64,000 bases of DNA, taken from Salibacter halophilus (GTDB taxonomy: Bacteria; Bacteroidota; Bacteroidia; Flavobacteriales_G; Salibacteraceae). The notes beneath the pieces were generated by a model, which worked only from the letters and a program-made list of their open reading frames with translations, searched no databases and was not told where the DNA came from. The stretch lies in the NCBI RefSeq assembly GCF_008806325.1, contig NZ_WACR01000006.1:62001-126000 (forward strand). Direction: 5' to 3'. This document shows positions 1-9,180 of the stretch, one piece after another (position 1 is the first letter of the stretch; each line of letters begins with the position of its first letter). The translations under genes and the position numbers were made by a program.

Positions 1-2
1 CA

Positions 3-2792
3 CTTGCAGGATTTGCTTTTGGCCAAAACGTGATTGAAGGACAAATTATCGACAAAACAACTGGTGAAACGCTCATTGGCGCAACAGTTGTCATTAAAGG
101 AACATCAACAGGTAGTACAACAGATTTTGACGGCAATTTTTCTGTAAAAACAGACAAAGAGCCGCCTCTCACACTTGTTATTTCCTTCATGGGTTACAAA
201 AAGCAGGAGATTGAAGTCACTGATTTTTCTGATAAAATAAAAGTGAAACTCGAAAGCGATAACGTCCTTCTCGATGCTGTTGAAATTGTCGATACACGAA
301 TCACAGACCGCCAAAAACAAGCGCCTCTTACGGTTGAAACCATGGACGTCATCGCGATTAAAGAAGCGCCTTCGGGCAATTTTTACGAAAGCCTGGGAAC
401 ATTGAAGGGTGTCGACATGACAAGTGCTTCGCTCGGTTTCAAAGTGATCAACACCCGCGGATTTAACAGTACATCTCCGGTCAGATCCTTACAGCTCATC
501 GATGGAGTGGATAACCAGTCTCCCGGATTGAATTTTTCGCTGGGTAACTTCCTGGGAGCAAGCGACCTCGATGTAAAAAGCGTTGACATCGTTGCCGGAG
601 CGAGTTCTGCCTATTACGGACCCGGAGCATTCAACGGGGTCATCAACATGACGACTAAAGACCCGTTTGTTTTTCAGGGTTTGAGCGGATCAGTAAAAGT
701 AGGAGAAAGAAACATGCTTGAAGGCGCAATACGCTGGGCACAGGCAATTAAAAATAAAGACGGAGAAGAAAAGTTTGCTTATAAAATCAACGCTTTCTAT
801 CTACAGGCCAATGACTGGGAAGCAGAAAACTACTCGCCCGTTTACGATAGCGAGTCTGCTCGATCAAACCCCGGTGGCTACGATGCGGTTAACATCTACG
901 GTGACGAGCGAGTAGAGTCAAACGCTGATGAATCTTCAGCTTTTGGAGCTATCGACTATCCCGGACTCAACACTTTTCACAGAACGGGCTACAAGGAAGT
1001 GAATTTAGCAGATTACAACACTCAAAACGCAAAGTTGGGAGTAGCTTTTCACTATAAATTCAGGGAAGACCTCCGCGCAATTGTAGCTTCAAACTACAGC
1101 ACCGGAACTACCGTTTACCAGGGCGATAACCGATACAGCTTAAAAGACATTCAGTTTTTTCAGAACCGATTTGAAATCCGCCAGGATGACAAGTGGTTTT
1201 TCAGAGCTTACGCCACTCACGAAAACTCAGGTAATTCTTATGACATCGTCACAACAGCCATTCGCTTGCAAGAAGCCTCGATGGGTGATGTAGAATGGAA
1301 TGAAGCTTACAAACAAACGTGGGGATCAGTTTTAGGTCCGCAGGTCACAACACTACCCGGCTATCCCAATCGCTTCAATTACGACAACGCGCAACAATGG
1401 CAAGAGATTGGGCTCAACCCATTCCTCAGTCAATACAGAGACTCTATTGTTCGCTTTCATCAATTGAACAGGCAGTATATTGACTCACAACTAGTGAGTA
1501 AAGATCAGGCTCGTTATTACCCTGGAACCGCTCGATTCGACAGCGCTTTCAACAACATCACCTCTAAAAAATTCACCGATGGTGGCTCACTTTTTTACGA
1601 TCGCTCAGCTCTTTACCACGTTCAGGGTGAATACAAATTTGAGCCTTCGTGGGCTACAATTCGGGTTGGTGGATCAGCAAGACTTTACACTCCTGATACG
1701 CGCGGAACCATTTTCAATGATACATTGGAGTACACCCGTCAACAAACAGATACCGGAACGATTATAACAGATTCAGCTTACAAAGAGATCACCAACTTCC
1801 AATACGGTGTTTATGCCGGTTTAGAACGGTATTTTTTCAAAGAGCAACTCAAAGCCAGTGCGACACTCCGCATGGATAAAAACGAAAACTTCGACTATAT
1901 CTACAGCCCGGCTCTGACCATGGTTTACACACCAAATGAAAAGCACACATTCAGAACCACTTTCAGCTCGGCTGTGCGGAACCCCACAATGGCAGATCAA
2001 TTCCTGTATTACGATGTAGGTCGCGCTATTCTGCTTGGCGGGCTCAACGGCTACGATTCGCTCGTTACGACAGAATCGTTTGAGTCAACGCTTTCCTCAC
2101 TCAACCAGGATTCGCTCGATTATTTCAATGTAGACCCTATCAAGCCTGAGCAGGTTAGAACTGTTGAGTTGGGATATCGAGGAATATTCAATAAAAAAGT
2201 TTTCGTTGATGCATCTTATTACCATAGCTGGTACACGAACTTTATCGGGTATCAAATCGGTATTGATGCAGAGTTTAACAACCTCAACTTCTTATCTGGG
2301 TTTCAACCTTATCGAATTTCATCAAATGCCCAATCTACTGTGACAACGCAGGGCTTCTCAATAGGCGCAAATTACTACTTTGCTAAAAAATTAACGCTTA
2401 ATGGTAACTACAGCTGGAACAAATTAGTTTCAGGTGACGATGATCCAATTATCCCTGCGTTTAATACGCCTGAACACAAGTACAACCTGGGAATTAGCGG
2501 TCGCGAACTATCGTGGGGCTTTTTGCCAGTGCCGGGATTCTTCGGCTTTAGCGCAAACTACAAATGGGTTGAAGGGTTCATCTTTGAAGGATCCCCTCAG
2601 TTTACCGGGCCAATTGACTCATACGGATTAGTTGATGCACAAATCAATTATAACTGGCCCCGCATCAATACAACCTTTAAATTAGGAGCTTCTAATTTAC
2701 TGAATAACGAGGTTTACCAGGTTTACGGTGGACCGAGAGTAGGCAGACTCGCTTACTTCTCAATTTTGTACGAATGGAAAAGAAAAAGATAA
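3..2792 (+). CDS. TonB-dependent outer membrane receptor (5' end outside window)
   Basis: Outer-membrane active-transport receptor, powered by TonB-ExbBD. The reading frame is open from base 3. The first residues, LAGFAFGQ, look like the end of a signal peptide, so the GTG at 30 is an internal Val codon and the true start lies upstream of the window. Visible residues about 10-90 form a carboxypeptidase-regulatory-like domain (GQIIDKTTGETLIGATVVIKG). A plug domain follows (about 95-220, with TRGF and SAYYGPGAFNGVINM). The remaining roughly 700 residues are a beta-barrel rich in aromatic strands, ending in YEWKRKR. The substrate cannot be read from the sequence. The next gene, 38 bp downstream on the same strand, encodes a secreted esterase-like protein, so the two may serve the same nutrient. 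Confidence 0.93.
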   Translation, partial: LAGFAFGQNVIEGQIIDKTTGETLIGATVVIKGTSTGSTTDFDGNFSVKTDKEPPLTLVISFMGYKKQEIEVTDFSDKIKVKLESDNVLLDAVEIVDTRITDRQKQAPLTVETMDVIAIKEAPSGNFYESLGTLKGVDMTSASLGFKVINTRGFNSTSPVRSLQLIDGVDNQSPGLNFSLGNFLGASDLDVKSVDIVAGASSAYYGPGAFNGVINMTTKDPFVFQGLSGSVKVGERNMLEGAIRWAQAIKNKDGEEKFAYKINAFYLQANDWEAENYSPVYDSESARSNPGGYDAVNIYGDERVESNADESSAFGAIDYPGLNTFHRTGYKEVNLADYNTQNAKLGVAFHYKFREDLRAIVASNYSTGTTVYQGDNRYSLKDIQFFQNRFEIRQDDKWFFRAYATHENSGNSYDIVTTAIRLQEASMGDVEWNEAYKQTWGSVLGPQVTTLPGYPNRFNYDNAQQWQEIGLNPFLSQYRDSIVRFHQLNRQYIDSQLVSKDQARYYPGTARFDSAFNNITSKKFTDGGSLFYDRSALYHVQGEYKFEPSWATIRVGGSARLYTPDTRGTIFNDTLEYTRQQTDTGTIITDSAYKEITNFQYGVYAGLERYFFKEQLKASATLRMDKNENFDYIYSPALTMVYTPNEKHTFRTTFSSAVRNPTMADQFLYYDVGRAILLGGLNGYDSLVTTESFESTLSSLNQDSLDYFNVDPIKPEQVRTVELGYRGIFNKKVFVDASYYHSWYTNFIGYQIGIDAEFNNLNFLSGFQPYRISSNAQSTVTTQGFSIGANYYFAKKLTLNGNYSWNKLVSGDDDPIIPAFNTPEHKYNLGISGRELSWGFLPVPGFFGFSANYKWVEGFIFEGSPQFTGPIDSYGLVDAQINYNWPRINTTFKLGASNLLNNEVYQVYGGPRVGRLAYFSILYEWKRKR

Positions 2793-2830
2793 AAAACTAA
2801 ATTGTATCTTTCTTAAATTAAAATAGGCTT

Positions 2831-4600
2831 ATGAAACAGAAACTACTCATGACGATTGCAGCTGCAGCTTGCACTGCGTTTAGTATCTCCGCTAACGCCC
2901 AGTTGCGTTACGCTGAAGAGATCTTTGACGAAAGTGAAATCGAGGTACAAACCGATATCACTTATGGAATCAATGTTGACTTTTTGAAAAACACGTCATT
3001 ATTAGATCCAAACTACATTCAAAATAACCAGCAACAGATTGCGGGTGAAATGAGCTATCTCGACAGTACACTTCAGGCTGGTGGTAACCCGAGCATGAAC
3101 TACTTCCTTCCTTATGGAGCTGACTCCTCAACAATTGTAAAAGTATCACAGCTCGAGATGGACGTTTACATGCCAACGACCAGTGCTGATAACATGGCTG
3201 AACGCCCGGTTATTGTTTACGTTCACACCGGAAACTTTTTGCCTCCCATTATCAACGGTAGTGTTGGTGGCTCCAAAAATGACTCGGCAGCGGTTGAGTT
3301 TTGTACTCAATGGGCAAAACGCGGTTATGTAGCTGTAGCTCCAAATTATCGTCACGGGTGGAACCCGCAGGCAAACGACCCGCAAACCGGTCAAATCATT
3401 AGGCGAGCAACATTGTTGAATGCTGTTTACCGCGCTATTCACGATGTAAAGCAATCTGTTCGAGTATTGAGACAGGGCGCAAACCAGGGGCCAAACCCTT
3501 ATGGTATTAATTCAGACAAAATCGCATTATTCGGTCAGGGATCTGGTGGTTATGTAGTATTGGCATACACAACTATTGACAGCCAAAGCGAAGTGGGAAC
3601 TTCTAAGTTTTTGAACCCTCTAACTAATCAACCTTACGTTAACGAACAAGTTGTTGGGAACTACGAAGGTTTTGGTGGTTTGTTGAACCTTTATGTTGAC
3701 AATGGTGAAAGTGCCGATATTCAACACACTGTCAATGCAGGTGGTGCTTTAGGTGATATTTCATGGTTAGATGGCAATGAAGCTCCAATGATGAGTTTCC
3801 ACTGTATCAATGATCCATTTGCACCATTTGATACCAACCAGGTTGTAGTTCCAACTACAAACAACAATGTTGTTCCGGTTCCGGGACCAAACACATTTAT
3901 TCCTGAAGCCAATGCGTTAGGCCTCAACTCTGACTGGATTAACAAGAATGAGTATCAGGATCCTTATACTTCTCGTGCACGTTCGCTTTACGGCAGAACT
4001 TTTGAAACGTTCTACCCAACAGCTCCTCTCGATGAAGTAACAATTGACGCAGATGCTGAAGGTTTGTTTGCTTTCCAACTCCCATTGAAACAAGCTCGTT
4101 TTGAAAATCAGGGCGCTCCGTGGGAATGGTGGAGTGAAAGTGATGTAATCGCTTTAGCTCAGGCAGTCAACCAACAAACCGGTGGTTCTTATGACGGTGC
4201 TGCAATTCACCAAAACTCATTGATGTCAAACCCTGATATGTCAAAAGAAAAAGCACTTCGCTACATCGACACAATCCAGGGTTACATGCACCCCAGATTG
4301 ATGCTTGGAATGGGAATTGGCGACACGAATGCTGTTGGCTACGATGAGCTTTACCCATTTGCTGAAGCTGAGATCAAGATTTTCCCTAACCCATCAGTTG
4401 GTGAGGTGAATATTCAATCAAAAGGTGACGCCATTCAAATGGTAACTGTTTTTGATCTCACAGGTAAAATCGTTTACCGCTCTGAGAACATCAACAGAGA
4501 GTTTGAATCGATCAACCTGAACGAACTCAAATCAGGAATGTATTTGATCAAAGTTGAAGGTGATGAAGCCTCTTCAACGGAAAGACTTTTCTTGCACTAA
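2831..4600 (+). CDS. Secreted alpha/beta hydrolase (carboxylesterase-like) with T9SS sorting domain
   Basis: Predicted exported esterase/lipase-type hydrolase of 589 aa. Residues 1-24 are a signal peptide ending ANA|Q. The alpha/beta-hydrolase core runs from about residue 105 to 380: VIVYVHTGN (oxyanion strand, about 127-135), then IALFGQGSGGYV (about 231-242), where Ser238 lies in a nucleophile elbow of the GxSxG type. The C-terminus (about 518-589, IFPNPSVGEVNI ... LKSGMYLIKVEG) is a type A T9SS sorting domain, so the protein is probably exported and attached at the cell surface. The core resembles carboxylesterases but has long insertions; the substrate is unknown. A strong hairpin terminator follows. 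Confidence 0.88.
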   Translation: MKQKLLMTIAAAACTAFSISANAQLRYAEEIFDESEIEVQTDITYGINVDFLKNTSLLDPNYIQNNQQQIAGEMSYLDSTLQAGGNPSMNYFLPYGADSSTIVKVSQLEMDVYMPTTSADNMAERPVIVYVHTGNFLPPIINGSVGGSKNDSAAVEFCTQWAKRGYVAVAPNYRHGWNPQANDPQTGQIIRRATLLNAVYRAIHDVKQSVRVLRQGANQGPNPYGINSDKIALFGQGSGGYVVLAYTTIDSQSEVGTSKFLNPLTNQPYVNEQVVGNYEGFGGLLNLYVDNGESADIQHTVNAGGALGDISWLDGNEAPMMSFHCINDPFAPFDTNQVVVPTTNNNVVPVPGPNTFIPEANALGLNSDWINKNEYQDPYTSRARSLYGRTFETFYPTAPLDEVTIDADAEGLFAFQLPLKQARFENQGAPWEWWSESDVIALAQAVNQQTGGSYDGAAIHQNSLMSNPDMSKEKALRYIDTIQGYMHPRLMLGMGIGDTNAVGYDELYPFAEAEIKIFPNPSVGEVNIQSKGDAIQMVTVFDLTGKIVYRSENINREFESINLNELKSGMYLIKVEGDEASSTERLFLH

Positions 4601-4623
4601 GAAATAAGTAACTTCAAATAATG

Positions 4624-4658
4624 AAGCCCCGCAGCATAAATGTTGCGGGGCTTTTTAT
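4624..4658. terminator. Bidirectional intrinsic terminator
   Basis: A 10-bp perfect stem, AAGCCCCGCA (4624-4633) with TGCGGGGCTT (4644-4653), has a 10-nt loop and is followed by a T run. It lies between the convergent hydrolase gene and asd. On the minus strand it would work less well because only a short T-rich stretch follows. Confidence 0.85.
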
Positions 4659-5648
4659 TTACACAAGTTTGTTTTCAACTAAGTACTCGGCTATTTGAAT
4701 AGCGTTCAGAGCCGCTCCTTTTCTCAGGTTATCGGCTACGACCCACATGTTGAGTGTGTTTTCAAACGATTCGTCAACCCTTAGTCGACCGACAAAAACA
4801 TCGTCTTTCCCCTCGGCAAATCGAGGCATCGGGTATTGATTTACATCCGGATTATCCTGCAACTTTATACCGGGTGTGTTTTGATATTTTTTGCGGATAT
4901 CAGTCAGCGAGAACGGTTTCTCAAACGTGACATTGATCGATTCTGAGTGACCACCAACTACCGGAACGCGAACTGCTGTAGCAGTAATGCCAATGCTGTC
5001 ATCATTTAAGATCTTGCGCGTTTCATTGACCAGCTTCATTTCCTCTTTCGTGTATCCGTTTTCCTGGAATACATCACAGTGAGGAAGGCAGTTTTTATCG
5101 ATCGGATAAGGATAAGCCATCTCCGCATCAACTCCATCGCGCTCGTTATTCATCTGTTGAACAGCCGAAACTCCCGTTCCGGTTACAGATTGGTAAGTTG
5201 AAATAATGAGTCGCTTCATGCCGTACATCTCGTGGAGTGGCGCCATTGCCATAACGAGCTGAATTGTAGAGCAATTAGGATTCGCGATGATTTTATCTTC
5301 AGCGGTGAGCGATTTTGCATTGATCTCGGGAACGATGAGCTTCTTGTCCTCATCCATTCGCCATGCAGACGAATTATCGATTACTGTGGTTCCGACCGAT
5401 GCGAACTTTGGCGCCCATTCTTTGGAAATACTACCTCCGGCCGAGAACAAAGCGATGTCCGGTTCTGACCGAACCGCATCTTCAAGCGATTTAATTTCAT
5501 ATTGCCTGCCGTTGAATTCAACTTTTTTCCCAACTGATTTTTCCGATGCTACCGGAATTAATTCATCTACCTGAAACCCTCTTTGAGCAAGAGTTTTGAG
5601 CATTACCTGACCAACCATTCCGGTGGCTCCAACGACTGCAACTTTCAT
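4659..5648 (-). CDS. asd: Aspartate-semialdehyde dehydrogenase
   Basis: Reduces 4-phospho-L-aspartate to aspartate semialdehyde with NADPH, the branch point for lysine/diaminopimelate, threonine and methionine synthesis; cytoplasmic. With the start at 5648 the protein is 329 aa and begins MKVAVVGATGMVGQ, the family's N-terminal dinucleotide-binding loop. The catalytic cysteine is Cys126 in ANPNCSTIQ and the catalytic histidine is His234 in VVGGHSES. The frame stays open to 5729, but those 27 extra residues are not family-like and would run through the upstream promoter region. It is divergent from the 5730 gene, with 81 bp between start codons. Confidence 0.96.
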   Translation of the reverse strand: MKVAVVGATGMVGQVMLKTLAQRGFQVDELIPVASEKSVGKKVEFNGRQYEIKSLEDAVRSEPDIALFSAGGSISKEWAPKFASVGTTVIDNSSAWRMDEDKKLIVPEINAKSLTAEDKIIANPNCSTIQLVMAMAPLHEMYGMKRLIISTYQSVTGTGVSAVQQMNNERDGVDAEMAYPYPIDKNCLPHCDVFQENGYTKEEMKLVNETRKILNDDSIGITATAVRVPVVGGHSESINVTFEKPFSLTDIRKKYQNTPGIKLQDNPDVNQYPMPRFAEGKDDVFVGRLRVDESFENTLNMWVVADNLRKGAALNAIQIAEYLVENKLV

Positions 5649-5729
5649 ATTAAATATTTTATAACCTATTGAACCTTCGTAAAGGTGGCCAAAAGTAATA
5701 TTTTTGAACATTGACAAGAACAAAACCAC

Positions 5730-8700
5730 ATGAAACGAACGATCATATTTTTGTTTTTAACCATCACGTTTTTAAACGGATACTCTCAGTTTAATGACGA
5801 TTTTAGCGATGGCGATTTCAGTCAGAACCCAACGTGGTTTGGCGACACCTCGATCTTCATCGTGAACGCGCAAAACGAATTTCAACTCAACGATGTTGTG
5901 AGCAGCGAAGCCCATGCTGTGACACAAAGCCAGGCTATTGTGAGCGCGAGCTGGGAAGCGAAAATCAGGATGGATTTTGACCCATCATCATCAAATTATT
6001 GCAGGTTCTATTTAGTTAGTGATCAACCCGATTTAAAAGGAAGCCTCAACGGATATTTTTTGAGAATTGGCGGAGTTTCAGGAGATGGAGATGATGTTAG
6101 CCTGTACCGCCAGGATGGAACTTCAGAAACTCTTTTAATCGATGGAGCCGACAGCACCGTGGGATTAACTCCTGAAGTTCGTGTACGCGTCAATAGACAA
6201 GCAGGCGGACAATGGGAACTCGAAATTGATACGGCTTTAAACGGAACATTTCAAAGCCAGGGAATGGCAACGGATAATACTTACACAAACGCGCAATACA
6301 CGGGTGTTTTCTGTGACTACACGAGCACACGAGCCGATAAGTTCTTTTTCGATGATTTTGTGGTTACCGGAACTCCCGTTCCCGATACAACAGCTCCTTC
6401 GATCGACAGCCTGGTGATTGTGAGTAATTCAGAATTAGATGTTTTCTTTTCCGAGTCGCTCGATCAGCAATCTGCTGAAACCGATCAAAACTACTCTGTT
6501 GATCAAAGTATCGGAAACCCGTCAAATGCAACGCTCGATTCACAAAACGACCGACTCGTACACCTCACTTTTAGCTCCACTTTTTCGCAGGGATCGAGCT
6601 ACACGCTTTCAGCATCAAATATCGAAGACCAAAACAACAACATGAGCGGCACGCTACAGGAAAGCTTCGTTTATTTTATTCCGCAAACACCCATTGCAAA
6701 AGACGTCATCATCAATGAGTTTATGGCTGATCCAACTCCGCCAGTTGGGCAACCAGATGCAGAATACATCGAGCTGTACAACAACTCAAACAAATCATTT
6801 GATCTTTCAGGATGGACCATCAGCGATGCCTCTTCAACAGTTTCACTACCCGGCTACCCGCTTTTAGCCGGTGAATATGCCGTGATTATCGATAGCGATG
6901 ACAGCTCGCTGTTCAGCAACGTGAATAATCTCGTTTTAGTCAACTCATTACCTGCGCTCAACAACGGAGGTGACGACATCGTTTTAACTGACGGTCAGAG
7001 CCTGGTGATCGACTCACTCAGTTACGAAACCTCGTGGTATGGAGATCCCAACAAAAGCTCAGGCGGTTACAGCCTGGAGCTCATCAACCCAAATGCGATT
7101 TGCGGAGGAGCAAACAATTGGAAGGCCTCTGAAGATCAATCAGGCGGAACGCCCGGTGCGCAAAACTCCGTTTTCAACACCCAGCCTGATGTCACTCCGC
7201 CCGGCATAACGAGTGTGTCAATTCCAGATTCCTCAACGATCCAGCTCCAATTCAACGAGGGAATCGATACGGCTCTGAGCACGAACTCATTTATTTTGAG
7301 TCCGCTCATTCAACTATCAGGCATTACGATTAACGACCTCAGTTCGATCAGCCTTAATCTCGCATCACCGCTTGACTCGGCACAGATTTACGACCTGTTG
7401 GTCCAAAACATTTCAGATTGTCCGGGGAATACGCTCAACGACACAACCATTAAAATCGCAATCGGGAAAACGCCACAGCCTTTTGAGCTCGTTATCAACG
7501 AACTTTACCCTGATCCTGATCCGGAAATCAGCAACCTCCCCGATGCTGAGTTTGTCGAGATCTTCAACACTACCCAAAAAGCACTCAACCTCAACGGACT
7601 TTCCATAACCGATGGCACCTCAACGACTTCGTTGCCTAACGAGATTCTCCTCCCGGGCGAGTACGCCATCGTTATCGATGATGATTTCACGCTCAATTAT
7701 CTCAATCACGGCAAGTTGATTCCCGTTTCCAGCCTTCCTTCACTCAACAACAGCAGCGACCAAATCGTGATTTACAGTCTGAGCCAAACGATTGACCGCG
7801 TCAATTACAACTCCTCCTGGTATGGAAGCGCTGAAAAAGCCGGGGGCGGTTACACGCTGGAACGTATTTCTCCTTTTGATTTTTGCTCTGGAGATGAAAA
7901 CTGGAAAGGATCTGACCACCCTGATGGCGGAACTCCCGGATCTGAAAACAGCGTTTTTGATCCAAACTCAACTGTTCCAGATCCCGCTTTGACGAGTGTG
8001 AAAATTGACAGTTTAAAAGGTATCAGAGCCGTTTTCAATCGCAGAGTTGATTCTACAACAATCATCTCAGCAAATTTTGAACTATTGCCAAACCCCGGAA
8101 TTGACAGCGTTTATTATTCACCGTCAGAACCGAACGAAGCCATCATCATCATTGCTTCAGATTTGGTGGCCGGTCAAAACTACACGCTCACCGCGACAAA
8201 TATTTTGGATTGCGCAGGAGCAATAATCGGTTCGGGGAACAGCGTTGACTTTTCGCTTCCAACACGCGGAACTGTTGTAATCAATGAGGTTTTGTTCAAT
8301 CCGCGATCCGGTGGATCAGACTTTGTGGAGCTCTACAACCCAAACGACATGCCTGTTGATGTTACGGGTTGGGGATTTCAATATGTCAGCAACAACGGAG
8401 ACACATCCGTCAACGCCTTTGAAAATCAGCAATACGTCATTGAGCCTGATGGATACCTGGTTCTGACCGAAGAGCCGGAAAATATACTACTCGAATACCC
8501 AAATGCTGTTGAGGAAAACATTTACGAAAGTGATCTTCCAACCTATGCGAATGACGAAGGAAGAGTAACGCTGGTTTCGACTCTTAACGACACGATCGAT
8601 GATTTTTACTACAACGAAGATTACCATTTTGAACTTCTCAACGATCTTAATGGCATTTCGCTGGAGCGCATCAGTCACGAACGCAACACGATGGATGCTA

Positions 8701-9101
8701 CAAACTGGCACTCGGCATCTGAAGTGGTTGGCTTTGCAACACCGGGATACGAAAACTCTCAGGGAGCCAATCTGGAAGTAGAACCAAACGAAATTACCGT
8801 TAGCCCTGAAACATTCTCACCCGATAATGACGGCTATAACGATGTGGTATCGATCGGTTATGAGTTGGATGAGCCGGGTTATGTGGCAAACATCAAAATC
8901 TTTGACAGCAACGGAAGAGAAGTAAAAGAACTGGCCAACAATAAACTCCTCGATCGTAAAGGAGCATTGAGCTGGAATGGAATTAATGAAAATGGCGAGA
9001 AATGTGGTGTTGGAATCTACATCATTTATGTTGAACTGTTCAACCTTGATGGTGATGTAGAGACATTTAAAGAGGCCTGTGTTTTAGCCACTCGTTTTTA
9101 A
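5730..9101 (+). CDS. Large secreted protein with three lamin-tail domains and a C-terminal surface-anchoring domain
   Basis: Exported surface protein of 1123 aa. It has a signal peptide (residues 1-19, FLNGYSQ), an N-terminal beta-sandwich domain (about 20-215), then alternating SbsA-like Ig domains (for example TAPSIDSLVI ... SYTLSASNI) and lamin-tail domains starting near residues 325, 585 and 847. Each lamin-tail domain opens with a V/I-I/V-INE motif followed by EYIELYN or EFVEIFN and a DLSGW-type strand. The last 110 residues (PETFSPDNDGYNDVVSI ... LSWNGINENGEKCGVGIYI) resemble the gliding-motility-associated / type B T9SS C-terminal domain. The likely role is adhesion or cell-envelope structure; no enzymatic motif is seen. 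Confidence 0.87.
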   Translation: MKRTIIFLFLTITFLNGYSQFNDDFSDGDFSQNPTWFGDTSIFIVNAQNEFQLNDVVSSEAHAVTQSQAIVSASWEAKIRMDFDPSSSNYCRFYLVSDQPDLKGSLNGYFLRIGGVSGDGDDVSLYRQDGTSETLLIDGADSTVGLTPEVRVRVNRQAGGQWELEIDTALNGTFQSQGMATDNTYTNAQYTGVFCDYTSTRADKFFFDDFVVTGTPVPDTTAPSIDSLVIVSNSELDVFFSESLDQQSAETDQNYSVDQSIGNPSNATLDSQNDRLVHLTFSSTFSQGSSYTLSASNIEDQNNNMSGTLQESFVYFIPQTPIAKDVIINEFMADPTPPVGQPDAEYIELYNNSNKSFDLSGWTISDASSTVSLPGYPLLAGEYAVIIDSDDSSLFSNVNNLVLVNSLPALNNGGDDIVLTDGQSLVIDSLSYETSWYGDPNKSSGGYSLELINPNAICGGANNWKASEDQSGGTPGAQNSVFNTQPDVTPPGITSVSIPDSSTIQLQFNEGIDTALSTNSFILSPLIQLSGITINDLSSISLNLASPLDSAQIYDLLVQNISDCPGNTLNDTTIKIAIGKTPQPFELVINELYPDPDPEISNLPDAEFVEIFNTTQKALNLNGLSITDGTSTTSLPNEILLPGEYAIVIDDDFTLNYLNHGKLIPVSSLPSLNNSSDQIVIYSLSQTIDRVNYNSSWYGSAEKAGGGYTLERISPFDFCSGDENWKGSDHPDGGTPGSENSVFDPNSTVPDPALTSVKIDSLKGIRAVFNRRVDSTTIISANFELLPNPGIDSVYYSPSEPNEAIIIIASDLVAGQNYTLTATNILDCAGAIIGSGNSVDFSLPTRGTVVINEVLFNPRSGGSDFVELYNPNDMPVDVTGWGFQYVSNNGDTSVNAFENQQYVIEPDGYLVLTEEPENILLEYPNAVEENIYESDLPTYANDEGRVTLVSTLNDTIDDFYYNEDYHFELLNDLNGISLERISHERNTMDATNWHSASEVVGFATPGYENSQGANLEVEPNEITVSPETFSPDNDGYNDVVSIGYELDEPGYVANIKIFDSNGREVKELANNKLLDRKGALSWNGINENGEKCGVGIYIIYVELFNLDGDVETFKEACVLATRF

Positions 9102-9144
9102 GTCGATTTAAAGTTCCCTTAACTTTCGCCCTTTATAATCGCGT

Positions 9145-9152
9145 TACTTTTG
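9145..9152 (+). promoter_or_regulatory. Bacteroidota -7 element (TAnnTTTG)
   Basis: TACTTTTG lies 28 nt before the start codon at 9181 and matches the Bacteroidota -7 consensus. No TTG is found at the expected upstream distance, so only the -7 half is supported. Confidence 0.45.
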
Positions 9153-9180
9153 CGGCAAAATCTTTAAAATAAAAAGAGTT

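Noticed and set aside
30-32. GTG as start of the first gene
   Set aside because: The frame is open upstream to the window edge and encodes the end of a signal peptide, so the gene is truncated by the window.
5669-5706. Promoter TTG ... TATTTTTG for the 5730 gene
   Set aside because: The spacer of 27 nt exceeds the 17-23 nt of Bacteroidota promoters, so only the -7 half fits.
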